A stretch of DNA of 64,000 nt from JBMNOZ01 sp050943335 (GCA_050943335.1 JBMNOZ010000010.1:1-64000), one strand, 5' to 3'; shown: positions 51,347 to 60,555, counted from the first letter of the stretch. Notes: a model not told the origin generated them from the letters alone. Made by a program: numbers and translations.

Positions 51347-52234
51347 ATGAAAACAAAAAAATACCTTTTACTATCGTCTCTACTTTCTTTACTGCTGATA
51401 TTAACATTCATGGTCGGTTGTTCACAACAAAGTGAAACTCCTGCAGGTCCAGAAAATCCGAACGTTATTCTGGCTACTACCACTAGCACCCAGGACAGTG
51501 GATTGTTGGACGAGCTTTTGCCGATTTTTGAAGAGCAAACCGGATATAAAGTCAAAACTATTGCCGTTGGTACAGGCGCTGCTCTGGAAATGGGCAAAAA
51601 AGGTGAAGCCGATGTTCTTCTGACTCACGCGCCGTCTTCTGAACAACCGCTGGTGGAAGACGGATCTGTTATCAATTATCAACTGGTAATGCATAATGAT
51701 TTTATAATCGTCGGACCTCCAAACGATCCTGCTAAGATCAAAGAAGCTAAAGACCTAAGCGCCGCTTTTAAAGCTATCGCCGACACCAAATCAGTCTTTA
51801 TCTCTCGCGGTGATGACTCCGGAACTCACAAAAAAGAACTTGATTTATGGAAAAAGGCCGGTATTGACCCCGCTGGTGATTGGTATCAAGAAGCCGGTGC
51901 CGGTATGGGACAAACATTAACCATCACTTCCGAAAAAAGAGGTTATACCCTGACTGACCGCGCTACTTATCTGGCCTTTAAAGATCAGATAGAACTAGAA
52001 ATAGTTCTTGAAGGGGCAAAGGAACTCTTAAACATTTACCACGTAATGCAAGTTAACCCTGAAAAACATCCTGACCTCAGCACCCCAATCAACGCCGAAG
52101 GAGCTAAAGCCTTTGTCGAATTTATGATCAGTGCTGATACCCAAAAAATAATTGAAAACTTCGGTAAAGATACTTACGGCGAATCACTCTTTACCCCAGA
52201 TGCTGGCAAATCCATGGATGAATTGGGCGGCTAA
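51347..52234 (+). CDS. tupA: tungstate ABC transporter substrate-binding lipoprotein TupA
   Basis: A 295-residue extracytoplasmic binding protein. Lipoprotein signal with FMVGC (Cys25), then the Tup fingerprint ATTTSTQDSGLLDELLP, GTGAALEMGKKGEAD, LTHAPSSE and SRGDDSGTHKKELDLWKKAG. The TTTSTQDSG motif separates tungstate-selective TupA from ModA. Start at the ATG at 51347, preceded by TTAGGAGG; the frame extends upstream without a ribosome site. First structural gene of tupABC. Confidence 0.95.
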   Translation: MKTKKYLLLSSLLSLLLILTFMVGCSQQSETPAGPENPNVILATTTSTQDSGLLDELLPIFEEQTGYKVKTIAVGTGAALEMGKKGEADVLLTHAPSSEQPLVEDGSVINYQLVMHNDFIIVGPPNDPAKIKEAKDLSAAFKAIADTKSVFISRGDDSGTHKKELDLWKKAGIDPAGDWYQEAGAGMGQTLTITSEKRGYTLTDRATYLAFKDQIELEIVLEGAKELLNIYHVMQVNPEKHPDLSTPINAEGAKAFVEFMISADTQKIIENFGKDTYGESLFTPDAGKSMDELGG

Positions 52235-52273
52235 AACTATTTTACTTAAAAAATCTTTATTAATGGATTGCAT

Positions 52274-52304
52274 CATTTCAGGTGGGGTACTCCCACCTGA
52301 AATG
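52274..52304 (+). repeat. intercistronic hairpin tupA-tupB
   Basis: Perfect 13-bp stem CATTTCAGGTGGG with loop GTACT, no T-run. Typical of a structure that protects the upstream message and gives more binding protein than permease. Confidence 0.75.
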
Positions 52305-52326
52305 GTATTTAGGAGAACAGATTGAG

Positions 52327-53025
52327 ATGGAAATTATTTGGCTAGGAATTAAAGAGGCCATTAAGTTAATCATAAACGGAGATCCCGAAGTACTCGGGGT
52401 CACGTTTTTAACCCTAAGAGTTTCAGGACTGGCTACATTCATCAGTATCCTTATCGGCTTACCCATCGGAACCTTATTAGGGCTTACTAATTTTCCCGGC
52501 CGAAAACTTTTTTTAAGTGTTGTTAATTCTGCGATGGGACTTCCTCCGGTCGTTGTCGGACTTTGGGTGACGATTTTCCTTTGGCGTTCCGGTCCTTTGG
52601 GTTTCTTAAATATTATTTATACACCAATCGCAATTGTTATTGCTCAAACAATTATTGCCAGTCCTATAGTTACTGGTTTGACTGCCGCCGCGCTCCAACA
52701 AACAAGCGAGAAGATCCGCCTGCAAATCCGGGCTTTAGGGGCCACTAAATTGCAGTATTTAATTTTACTATTAGGTGAAATTCGCCTACCTTTGCTGGCT
52801 GCTGTTATTGCCGGTTTTGGGGCTGCTGTTTCTGAGATAGGGGCCTCAATGGCCGTAGGGGGCAACATCAAAGGTTATTCAAGAGTGCTTACCACTGCTA
52901 CTGTCTTAGAAGTTTCCAAAGGTAATTTTGATATCGCTATTGCTTTAAGTATCATCCTCGCTATTCTCGCTTTCTCTATAACGGCAGCGCTTACTTATTT
53001 ACAGCAAAAACGACGGGAAGGGTAA
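52327..53025 (+). CDS. tupB: tungstate ABC transporter permease TupB
   Basis: A 232-residue membrane protein with about five helices and a CysTW/ModB-type EAA loop (ALGATKLQYLILLLGEIRLPLLAAVIAGFG). FGAAVSEIGASMAVGGNIKG is typical of TupB. Start at the ATG at 52327, nine bases after AGGAG; the upstream in-frame codons fall within the hairpin. It is followed by tupC with one base between. Confidence 0.93.
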   Translation: MEIIWLGIKEAIKLIINGDPEVLGVTFLTLRVSGLATFISILIGLPIGTLLGLTNFPGRKLFLSVVNSAMGLPPVVVGLWVTIFLWRSGPLGFLNIIYTPIAIVIAQTIIASPIVTGLTAAALQQTSEKIRLQIRALGATKLQYLILLLGEIRLPLLAAVIAGFGAAVSEIGASMAVGGNIKGYSRVLTTATVLEVSKGNFDIAIALSIILAILAFSITAALTYLQQKRREG

Positions 53026-53026
53026 A

Positions 53027-53746
53027 ATGATTAAGGCTGAAAATATTTTCTGGATAAAAAACAATAAAAAGATTTTAAAGAACATCAGTCTGGAAATAAA
53101 AAGGGGCGAGAGTCTCGGTTTAGTGGGCCCAAACGGCTCCGGCAAAAGTAGTCTCTTGAAAATTCTCTCCCTCTTAGAACCACCTACCAAAGGCACAGTT
53201 TATTTTCAAGGCCAACAAATGCCCATGAAAGCCCCTTTAGATATTAGACGAAAAATAGCAATTGTTTTTCAAGAACCTCTTCTTTTAAACATGAATGTTT
53301 ACCAAAACGTAGCTGTTGGTCTTAAATTACGCAAAGTTTCTAAAAACGAAATTCGCACCCGTGTTGAGTACTGGTTAGAAGCTTTTGGTATCTCCCATCT
53401 GGCAAAGCAACATGCCTATACTTTATCCGGTGGGGAGGCCCAGAGAGCCAGCCTGGCACGAGCTTTTGCTTTAAACCCAGAAATCCTGTTTTTGGATGAA
53501 CCTTTTTCTTCCTTGGATGCTCCAACCATCAGGGATTTAATCGTCGATCTCCGTAAAGTTTTTCAGACTACTAAAGTAACCACGGTAATTGTTAGTCATA
53601 ATTTTAGGGATATTGATGCTTTAACTGATAAGATGATCGTTTTGCTCAATGGCGAGTTAAAGGCTTCCGGCTTGAAGGAAGAAATACTCTCTCAAGCCAA
53701 TAATCCGGAATTAGAAGATTTTCTGGGCCAGCTAGCCTTAACCTAA
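53027..53746 (+). CDS. tupC: tungstate ABC transporter ATPase TupC
   Basis: A 239-residue ABC ATPase: Walker A GPNGSGKSSLLKIL, Q-loop VFQEPLLLN, signature LSGGEAQRASLARA, Walker B ILFLDEPFSSLD and switch His in IVSHNFRD. Drives tungstate uptake with TupB and TupA. It lacks the C-terminal TOBE/Mop domain that ModC has, as is usual for TupC. Confidence 0.93.
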   Translation: MIKAENIFWIKNNKKILKNISLEIKRGESLGLVGPNGSGKSSLLKILSLLEPPTKGTVYFQGQQMPMKAPLDIRRKIAIVFQEPLLLNMNVYQNVAVGLKLRKVSKNEIRTRVEYWLEAFGISHLAKQHAYTLSGGEAQRASLARAFALNPEILFLDEPFSSLDAPTIRDLIVDLRKVFQTTKVTTVIVSHNFRDIDALTDKMIVLLNGELKASGLKEEILSQANNPELEDFLGQLALT

Positions 53747-53767
53747 ATCTCAGAATAAAAATATTTA

Positions 53768-53813
53768 AAAAAAGACGTCTCCTCCCTGACAATAAGGTTT
53801 AAAGACGTCTTTA
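53768..53813. terminator. bidirectional terminator tupC / moaD-like
   Basis: AAAGACGTCT and AGACGTCTTT arms between convergent genes, A/T-runs on both sides. Confidence 0.8.
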
Positions 53814-53829
53814 AATCTATTTCAAAATT

Positions 53830-54099
53830 TTACCCTCCGACTAAAAAAGGATAGACTTTAACTTTGTCCCCATCGTTAAGCATCACGTTTTGAAGTTCCT
53901 TGTTAAAATAGCTTCGCCGATCATTTATCTTCACAAAACTAATCTTTTCCGGAGAAATACCGAGCTCTTCTATAACGCTCAGGACGGAAACTCCTTTTTT
54001 GTCCGTGCGATAAGAAATTTCCTCCTTTTCCCCTAAGCGATTTTTAATGTTCTCTTCTTCTTTTAACAAAACACTGGCTATTTCTAGCTTAATCTCCAC
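53830..54099 (-). CDS. MoaD/ThiS-like ubiquitin-fold sulfur carrier
   Basis: An 89-residue beta-grasp protein ending in Val-Gly-Gly, the C-terminus that becomes a thiocarboxylate to donate sulfur to molybdopterin. VLSVIEELGISPEKISFVKIND and LNDGDKVKVYPFLVGG are the family segments. It lies right behind AOR, a known pairing, so it probably serves the tungstopterin of AOR. Confidence 0.88.
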   Translation of the reverse strand: MEIKLEIASVLLKEEENIKNRLGEKEEISYRTDKKGVSVLSVIEELGISPEKISFVKINDRRSYFNKELQNVMLNDGDKVKVYPFLVGG

Positions 54100-54197
54100 C
54101 TGATCACTTCCTTTGGGTAATATAAAGTTTTAATTATTAGACAAAAAGTTCTGAATCCCTGGCTAGGGATTCAGAACACAGTTATTCGATATAAAAT

Positions 54198-56066
54198 CTA
54201 GCCAGCAATTTTTTTATAGGATTCAAGGATCTCGGCTGGTAAGTCGATCTTATCAAGAATTTCTTGTTTCACAAATCCACTTTCATCCCAACCGCGGAAT
54301 TCATAGTATTCCTCAACCATTTCTTCAATAGGAGGTACTACCCCGTCATTGGGACCGCCGATTACTCCTTCTCTTAAACGTTTCGGCAGCATATCGTCTT
54401 TCTTACGGATACCCCAGAGATTGCTTAAAACTCTTTTTAGATTGTTAATTCTTTCTCCCACAAGCATGAACTCTTCCAAATCGTAGTCAAATCCTGTGGC
54501 CGCATTAAGGGAGTCAATTACATCTTGAAACTTCAGCGGCACCCCGCCAAATTGACAGTAAGAAGCACTACCAAACATAGAAGCTCCGTAATCTTGAGCT
54601 CTCTTTATAAAATAGGGCTTACCTTCTCTGCTTGGGGGAATAAAGCTTTCCCTACCATAAACTTCAGGCATCGAATACATTCCCAATTCCGCAAACTGAC
54701 CGGAAGAAATTACGTGGCTGGCTCCAACAGAGTTAGTAGAAAAGTCAATGCCTAGTCCCCACATCAGTCTTGGATCATGATAAGCAGCTGGAAGGCCTTT
54801 AACTGAGGAAATTAAGTCCATAGCTTTGGGATCCAGTTCCGAAGCAAATTGAACCATACCTTTACCCAATCTGGCCCCAAAACCTTCAACCTGGCCAATT
54901 TGGTTTACAAGTTCCACAATTTGTTCCGGATTTCCCCATTCCAACTCTAAACCAAGAGTGTCTTCCTTGGTAAGATACCCTTTTTCATAACATTCTATTG
55001 CAAAGGCGATCATCGCTCCGGTGGAAATAGTGTCAATTCCGTAGCGGTTACAAAGATCATTTGATTTTAGAATAGAAGCTAGATTATCATTTAAACACAT
55101 ACTACCGAAAGCAGCCGCTGTTTCGTATTCCGGACCAGCGCAGCTTTCTACAGCATACTGACCCTCTTTATTTTCAACTTCTCTTTTACAAGCAATCGGA
55201 CAGGCATAACAGGTATTTGCTTTTTTAAAGTAGTTCTCTTTTAAAGCTACTCCGCCGATCTTGTCAGCCCCTTCAAATTTACCCCATTGCCAGTTCTTGG
55301 TGGGCAAATCCCCAGCATCCTTCCCGGCCTCAACACCGCTTATGCTGCCTAGTTCACTAAGGGCTCCCAAAAAGCCGTGCTCTTTTTGGTGGGCAATCAT
55401 AGTTTTCCTAACTTCAGCAATTTTATCAGCATCGGCGGGCTGATATTTGCCACTACCTTTGACTACCACAGCTTTTAATTTTTTGCTGCCCATGACAGCC
55501 CCAAGTCCCATCCGGCCAAAGAAGTTGTGTTTACCGACGACAATAGCTGCCAGGGCTGAAAGTCTTTCCCCTGCTTGGCCAATGGAGATAACGCGGCCTC
55601 TGTCCTCAAGTTGATCGTTAGTAGCAAAGGAATCTTGTCCCCAAAGATTTCCTGCCGGTAGGATCTCAACTTCGTCGTCATTAATAGCTAAGATAACCGG
55701 TTCTGAAGAAGCTCCTTTAAAAACAATAGCGTCGTAACCTGCTCTTTTAATCTCCGGAGCAAAGAAGCCCCCAGCATTAGACTCGCCCCAAGCTTCAGTT
55801 AAGGGTGAACGAGCCACAACAGCAAAGCGATTTGCCGAAGGAAGCCTGCTTCCAGTTAACGGACCGGTGCAGAAGATCAAAGGGTTATCGGGAGAAAGCG
55901 GATCTATGTCGCTAATACTCTTACCCTTAACAGCCTCACAATACAAAGCAGCTCCAAGACCGGCTCCCCCGATATACTTTCTCGCCATATCGGTATCCAA
56001 TGGAAGCTTTTTGATCTCTTTGGTAGTAAGGTCCACTTCTAAGACCCAACCACAATAACCAAACAT
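54198..56066 (-). CDS. aor: tungsten-containing aldehyde:ferredoxin oxidoreductase
   Basis: Oxidises aldehydes to acids with ferredoxin, or reduces acids in reverse. It binds a bis-tungstopterin and a 4Fe-4S cluster. 622 residues: FGYCGWVLEVDLTTKEI start, YIGGAGLGAALYCEAV, GPLTGSRLPSANRFAVVARSPLTE, and the cluster motif CYACPIAC (Cys286, 289, 293) with a late SYCQFGG Cys. I begin at the ATG at 56066 behind GGGGTGG; the 21-residue upstream extension has no ribosome site. In one unit with the MoaD-like gene and next to tungstate import. Confidence 0.95.
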   Translation of the reverse strand: MFGYCGWVLEVDLTTKEIKKLPLDTDMARKYIGGAGLGAALYCEAVKGKSISDIDPLSPDNPLIFCTGPLTGSRLPSANRFAVVARSPLTEAWGESNAGGFFAPEIKRAGYDAIVFKGASSEPVILAINDDEVEILPAGNLWGQDSFATNDQLEDRGRVISIGQAGERLSALAAIVVGKHNFFGRMGLGAVMGSKKLKAVVVKGSGKYQPADADKIAEVRKTMIAHQKEHGFLGALSELGSISGVEAGKDAGDLPTKNWQWGKFEGADKIGGVALKENYFKKANTCYACPIACKREVENKEGQYAVESCAGPEYETAAAFGSMCLNDNLASILKSNDLCNRYGIDTISTGAMIAFAIECYEKGYLTKEDTLGLELEWGNPEQIVELVNQIGQVEGFGARLGKGMVQFASELDPKAMDLISSVKGLPAAYHDPRLMWGLGIDFSTNSVGASHVISSGQFAELGMYSMPEVYGRESFIPPSREGKPYFIKRAQDYGASMFGSASYCQFGGVPLKFQDVIDSLNAATGFDYDLEEFMLVGERINNLKRVLSNLWGIRKKDDMLPKRLREGVIGGPNDGVVPPIEEMVEEYYEFRGWDESGFVKQEILDKIDLPAEILESYKKIAG

Positions 56067-56160
56067 TTGACCACCCCTTCTTTGTACTTTTAAGCACTTT
56101 TTATCTCTCTGAAAATTTTTAATAAGCAAAAATTAAGGTTTTTTTGCTTCTTTTAAGTCG

Positions 56161-56189
56161 ATTATATCTCAGATTTTATTTAATATCAA
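56161..56189 (-). promoter_or_regulatory. sigma-A promoter of aor
   Basis: TTGATA, 17 bases, TATAAT on the minus strand, about 95 bases before the start codon. Confidence 0.8.
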
Positions 56190-56250
56190 ATGTTTTCAGC
56201 TAATATCTTTATCAAAGGAAAAATAAAACAAAACCTTAAAAAGCAAACAA

Positions 56251-56279
56251 AAGCATTGAGCAAAATCTGCTCAATGCTT
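56251..56279 (-). terminator. terminator of the alcohol dehydrogenase gene
   Basis: AAGCATTGAGCA/TGCTCAATGCTT stem on the minus strand followed by TTGTTTGCTTTTT. Confidence 0.85.
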
Positions 56280-56319
56280 TTATTAATAGTTTTTATTCCT
56301 GTTTGGATTCTAACATGTT

Positions 56320-57468
56320 TTAAAACATTTTTTTCAAAAGCTCAAGAGCTTGTTCCTTGCTTAAAGGTCTAGGATTAGTCGCCAAAGTGCCAAGCTCATC
56401 AGCAGCAGCTTGAGCCAAAGTCGGGAGTTGATCCTCTGTTACTCCGGCGCCGCTTAAAGTAGGAATATCTAACTCTTTACAGAGGTCTTCAAGGGCTTGA
56501 ACAACAACTTTGCTAGCCTCTTCGGGTGAGAGATCCTGAACATCAAGGCCCATGCCCACACCCACTTCTTTAATCTGCTCGGGAACTACTTCCGCATTAA
56601 ACTCTATACCTACAGGAAGAGCAATAGCGTTTGCCAGACCGTGAGGCATATTTAAATGAGCGCTAAAGGGGTGAGCAAAAGCATGGACAACGCCTAAGCT
56701 TGTGTTTGTAAATCCAAAGGCAGCCATCATGCTTCCTAGAAGCATATTAGCTCTGGCTTCTTTGTTTTGAGGTTCTTTATAAGCAATAGGAAGGTTTTTG
56801 TATATCAATTCAGCAGCTTTTAAAGTTAAAACTTTACAAGGAATGCTGTTTTGAGTGGAGAGATAGGATTCAATAGCATGGGTTAAGGCATCCATCCCAG
56901 TTGAAGCCGTAATTGATGGAGGCAAGCCATAAGTAAGTTCAGGGTCCGCTAAAGCAATCGTTGCGGGTATATTGTCTCCGCCAATTATGAATTTTCTTTT
57001 CTCTTTAATAGAAGTAATAACAGTAACTTCCGTAACCTCACTGCCTGTACCTGCCGTAGTAGGAATCAGAATCAAAGGTTTGGTAGGATTAACCTTGCCG
57101 CCGAAACCTTCATATTGATTAATAGGAGCGGGATTAGTCAATAAAACGTTAACCGATTTAGCTGTATCCATGGAGCTTCCGCCACCAATAGCTACCAAAA
57201 CATCAGCTTTTGCCGCCCTGCCTATCTCTGCGGCAGCCTCAACTGATGCCTCCGAGGGATTAGGTTCTACTCCATCAAACTCCGTCACATTTAGGCCAGC
57301 GTCTTGTAAGGACTTTAGTACACCGACAACAATTCCAGCCGCCTTGACGCCTTTATCATAGAGAAGAAAAACGTTTTTGGCGCCCATATCCTTGGCGATA
57401 TCGCCTGTAGTTTTGGAGATCCCCTCCCCAAACAATACAGTAGGGCCAATATTGAACCTAAAATTCAT
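56320..57468 (-). CDS. iron-containing alcohol dehydrogenase
   Basis: A 382-residue group III NAD(P)-dependent dehydrogenase. GGGSSMDTAKSVNVLL (nucleotide site), PTTAGTGSEVTEVTVI, GMDALTHAIESYLS and the metal His residues in VVHAFAHPFSAHLNMPHG. It lies directly upstream of aor on the same strand but with its own promoter and terminator. Together they would link alcohol, aldehyde and acid pools. Substrate (ethanol, butanol or other) cannot be read from sequence. Confidence 0.93.
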   Translation of the reverse strand: MNFRFNIGPTVLFGEGISKTTGDIAKDMGAKNVFLLYDKGVKAAGIVVGVLKSLQDAGLNVTEFDGVEPNPSEASVEAAAEIGRAAKADVLVAIGGGSSMDTAKSVNVLLTNPAPINQYEGFGGKVNPTKPLILIPTTAGTGSEVTEVTVITSIKEKRKFIIGGDNIPATIALADPELTYGLPPSITASTGMDALTHAIESYLSTQNSIPCKVLTLKAAELIYKNLPIAYKEPQNKEARANMLLGSMMAAFGFTNTSLGVVHAFAHPFSAHLNMPHGLANAIALPVGIEFNAEVVPEQIKEVGVGMGLDVQDLSPEEASKVVVQALEDLCKELDIPTLSGAGVTEDQLPTLAQAAADELGTLATNPRPLSKEQALELLKKMF

Positions 57469-57640
57469 AATAGTGTGCCTCCTTTATATTTTTATATACT
57501 AAAATATTGAAAATGATTTCTCATTTCCTTCCTTAAACATTAATTACAGGAAAAACAATACTAAAACTATAAAGATCTAGACAAAAACCCGTTCTACCAA
57601 TATGTATAACTTCTGTTTAGTTCATTCTTTCACTGGTATA

Positions 57641-57669
57641 ATTGTAGCACAATCGCAATTCCTCGACAA
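57641..57669 (-). promoter_or_regulatory. candidate sigma-A promoter of the alcohol dehydrogenase gene
   Basis: TTGTCG, 17 bases, TACAAT on the minus strand, leaving a leader of about 165 bases. Confidence 0.55.
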
Positions 57670-57725
57670 GCAAAACATTGTAAAAAACTTGCTATGGGAA
57701 ATAAGGTTTAATTTTCCATAAAAAG

Positions 57726-57750
57726 CAATTGTAGTTCACGTGAACAATTG
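57726..57750 (-). terminator. terminator of the SnoaL-like gene
   Basis: CAATTGT/ACAATTG stem around a GTTCACGTGAAC palindrome, then CTTTTT on the minus strand. Confidence 0.65.
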
Positions 57751-57770
57751 AATCCCTGATTTTTCCAAAA

Positions 57771-58163
57771 TTATTCTTCCATAGCCTCACGCATGGGAAC
57801 AGTGTCAAAAATTTGCTCAAACTTAATTATTTTTCCATTTTCCAGTTTCCAAACATGAGTTACCCGAGCCTCAAAGGATTTCTTGCTTTTGTTATTAACA
57901 CCTTTATACCAACCGACCATAATAATTGTATCCCCGGCATCATAAAACTCTTCCGGAATACAGGCAAAATCAAGCCAATCTCCTTTAATCCGCTGGAAAA
58001 CATTTTCCAGGACTTCTTTTGCTCCTCTGTAAGTCCCTCCGTACGGACCGCCGGCAGCTTCAGTCCATTCCGCATCTTCCCTTAAGTCTGCCAACATCCC
58101 GGGAATATCTCCTACTTCTCCGCAAGCATAAGACTTTTTGATAATTTCTAAATTATTATTCAT
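57771..58163 (-). CDS. SnoaL-like (NTF2-fold) protein
   Basis: A 130-residue cone-shaped NTF2-fold protein: LEIIKKSYACGEVGDIPGMLADLREDAEWTEAAG is the opening helix pair, VLENVFQRI and VTHVWKLENGKIIKFEQIFDT the closing strands. Related proteins include small-molecule cyclases, isomerases and stress proteins; no catalytic residues can be pinned down. GGAGGAGG ribosome site. It lies downstream of the DUF169 and amidohydrolase genes, but a terminator at 58301-58339 separates it. Confidence 0.82.
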   Translation of the reverse strand: MNNNLEIIKKSYACGEVGDIPGMLADLREDAEWTEAAGGPYGGTYRGAKEVLENVFQRIKGDWLDFACIPEEFYDAGDTIIMVGWYKGVNNKSKKSFEARVTHVWKLENGKIIKFEQIFDTVPMREAMEE

Positions 58164-58300
58164 TGTTATTTCCTCCTCCTTTAGTTATTTCCATTTCCCA
58201 TGTGATTATTCTTGGTTTATTTCTACATTCCATAAATAAATTCCTGCCTAAGAAAAATAATCCCGACGGGTAAAACCTGATTAAAGTTTCAATTAAGAAA

Positions 58301-58339
58301 AAGTCCCGTAAGGAGCACAATGTCTTTCCCACGGGACTT
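58301..58339 (-). terminator. terminator of the DUF169 gene
   Basis: AAGTCCCGT/ACGGGACTT stem on the minus strand followed by TTTCTTAATT. Confidence 0.8.
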
Positions 58340-58466
58340 AACAATACAATATTCTTTTATAATTTACAACTCTTTTTCGCCAAGAGCTAGCTAACTATTA
58401 TTCCCCCCGAATTTTCTAACTTATTAGACTCTGGCGATTTGTAATTTAATACCCTGAGTGGCGTGT

Positions 58467-59240
58467 CTACTCTTCTTCTACTATCAAGCGACTGCTGGTA
58501 ACTCTTTTGAAGCGCTCTGTATATTCTTCTCTAGTATCACTATAAGAAGGTAAATTCCAAGTCATCTCTTGTAAGTTGTCAATAATGAGTTTAATTAAAT
58601 TGTAGGGGATGGAAACAGTAACTAAGCCGGGAGTAGATACTTTACGGGCCCGATGACCAAAACATAAGCCCCCAACTAGATAGTTAAGTTTCCCCGTGAT
58701 ATAAGGATAAGCAAAGGTCCAAGCACAGCCGATAACCGGTGTGGTTTTGCTCTCATACAAAAAACCGGTTGAATAAGTATAAGCACGCATAATAATTTCT
58801 GCCTGCTCAACTGTACCAGTGATTATCAAGACATCGGGATCAAAATTTAATTCGCTTAAAGGAGCGAAAATCATATAATTGCAAGTGCCTTTTTTTAGAG
58901 CGGGTAAGTCATAGTAAATCCGCCTATTAGCCCTCGCCTCTTGGAAAATATCTAACCCTTCTTTAGTCCCAATCATGCCGGCGTTGCTAAAGGGATCGTC
59001 GTTAGCAATTCCCAAAAACAAAGGCTCGGCACAGACATAGTTAGCGGCATCAACATAAAAAGCACCTTTTTGAGCTTCCTCGGGCATGAGACAAATAGCT
59101 TGATTCTTATCCAGTTTTTTTATGCCCTCTGGTTTATCGTATAAAAATTTTACACCGACAGGTTGAGTCTTTAATTTGAGATCCTTCAAAATAGACAGGT
59201 CTGTCCGTAAGGGGCTGAGCTCTCCGGTGTATTTAAGCAT
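58467..59240 (-). CDS. DUF169 family protein
   Basis: A 257-residue member of the DUF169 family, common in anaerobic archaea and Clostridia, with no established function. Visible: VGVKFLYDKPEGI, conserved cysteines (CLMPEEAQ; YVCAEPLFLG; GGLCFGHR), and a CAWTFAYPYITGKLNYL segment. The Cys pattern suggests metal or cofactor binding. It has its own promoter and an 11-bp palindrome in the leader. It is the next gene downstream of the tandem amidohydrolases and may act on the same compound. Confidence 0.85.
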   Translation of the reverse strand: MLKYTGELSPLRTDLSILKDLKLKTQPVGVKFLYDKPEGIKKLDKNQAICLMPEEAQKGAFYVDAANYVCAEPLFLGIANDDPFSNAGMIGTKEGLDIFQEARANRRIYYDLPALKKGTCNYMIFAPLSELNFDPDVLIITGTVEQAEIIMRAYTYSTGFLYESKTTPVIGCAWTFAYPYITGKLNYLVGGLCFGHRARKVSTPGLVTVSIPYNLIKLIIDNLQEMTWNLPSYSDTREEYTERFKRVTSSRLIVEEE

Positions 59241-59276
59241 TACTCTTTTCCTCCTTTACAATCAGGGAAGACTCTT

Positions 59277-59299
59277 AAATATTTACAGTGTAAATATTT
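59277..59299. promoter_or_regulatory. perfect palindrome in the DUF169 leader
   Basis: AAATATTTACA-G-TGTAAATATTT, between promoter and ribosome site. A candidate repressor operator. Confidence 0.6.
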
Positions 59300-59341
59300 A
59301 AAAGCGGATTCCCTTTTTAAAATATGGGGGGATGCATTTTC

Positions 59342-59371
59342 AGAATAGCATAAACCCAGTTTTCATGTCAA
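59342..59371 (-). promoter_or_regulatory. sigma-A promoter of the DUF169 gene
   Basis: TTGACA, 18 bases, TATTCT on the minus strand, 40-70 bases upstream of the palindrome. Confidence 0.7.
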
Positions 59372-59431
59372 GAACTGGTTAGAGATGTTTGCTTTAATTG
59401 GTGAGTCTGGTGTTAACAAACAGCTCTATCC

Positions 59432-60391
59432 TTATTTATCTTTAGCTGCAGCCACTTCTGCCAATTCTTTCTCGATTCCCATTAGACGGGCTACATTTCT
59501 AAAGAATATCTTATCCGCTAACTCTGGATTGTTTCCAAAGGCGTCTTCCGCAGCTTTTAGAGAATGTTTTTGAGAAAGGAAAGGATAGTCCGTACCAAAC
59601 ATTACTTTATCTTCTCCAAAAGCTTCTACTATTTTAAGCATGTATTCAGTAGAGCGGAGAGAAGTATCCGTGTAGAGATTTTTCAAATGAGCGCCCTTCT
59701 CAGCCAAAGCTTCCATTTCTCCACCCATAACACCGCCGGCATGTGCAGCGATTATATTTGTATCCGGATGCACCTTCGCTATTTCAACGATATTGGTAAG
59801 CTCGGAAGCTTCTGGATTGGTCTTGAAGATTTTTGCTTTTTCGGGAGTATAGTAAAGGTTTACACCGCAATGGAAAGCAACCGGAAGCCCTGCTTCGCCC
59901 ATCACTTCTACTGCGGCGTGAACTTTGGGATCATCATTGGATATATTTTGGAGTGTTAAATGAATCTTTAACCCTTTGGCCCCCCTGGCAATATCTTTCA
60001 TTAATTTGGCGCACATATCTTCGACCGGTAGATTAAAATCACAACTGGTCCAAGGGATTATCCTGTTTTCCAGTTTAGAAGCAGCCAAATACTCCTCAAA
60101 ACTTGTGTTCGGCAAAATAGGCATTAAACAGATAAAGTCAATCTTGTTTTCGTCGAGGCTTTTGCTTAGATTTTCTAAAGTGGATTCCCATACTTTGTAT
60201 TGCCCGGCGTTAATTACAATATTAACCTCTTCTTCATTTTGGGGCATCAAGGGTCTTACATAACCATCCAGATCTAATTGAACAAAGGGATCCGGATAGT
60301 CACCTTTTTGCACATTGGTTTTGAAGGTTATATTTTTGTTCTCGTGAAAAATATCCCCCAAATGTGCATGAGCATCGATTATTCTCCTCAT
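59432..60391 (-). CDS. ACMSD-like amidohydrolase, resident copy B
   Basis: A 319-residue TIM-barrel protein with DAHAHLGDIFHENKN at the start (two metal His), GLKIHLTLQN, AFHCGVN, AHAGGVMGGE and MFGTDYPF (Asp). It aligns end to end with copy C next door and with the island copy at 17964. Family precedent includes decarboxylases and hydrolases; the substrate is not known. AAGGAGG ribosome site. Its promoter region resembles that of copy C. Confidence 0.87.
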   Translation of the reverse strand: MRRIIDAHAHLGDIFHENKNITFKTNVQKGDYPDPFVQLDLDGYVRPLMPQNEEEVNIVINAGQYKVWESTLENLSKSLDENKIDFICLMPILPNTSFEEYLAASKLENRIIPWTSCDFNLPVEDMCAKLMKDIARGAKGLKIHLTLQNISNDDPKVHAAVEVMGEAGLPVAFHCGVNLYYTPEKAKIFKTNPEASELTNIVEIAKVHPDTNIIAAHAGGVMGGEMEALAEKGAHLKNLYTDTSLRSTEYMLKIVEAFGEDKVMFGTDYPFLSQKHSLKAAEDAFGNNPELADKIFFRNVARLMGIEKELAEVAAAKDK

Positions 60392-60533
60392 TTGTTTTCC
60401 TCCTTCACATTAATGTTCTTAATGTTCTTTTAATAATAGGCCAAGATTGATAAGGACAAATATTTCCATTCTATAATTTCCGATAAATAATCCATCTCCT
60501 ACTACATACTTTAAGAATACTGTATACCTATTA

Positions 60534-60555
60534 CTCATTTATTGTACAAAAAGGA
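60534..60555 (-). promoter_or_regulatory. promoter motif shared by the two resident amidohydrolases (copy B)
   Basis: On the minus strand TCCTTTTTGTACAATAAAT, with TACAAT as -10 (forward ATTGTA at 60541-60546). The same block, with one base changed, precedes copy C at about 61730-61751. Confidence 0.55.
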
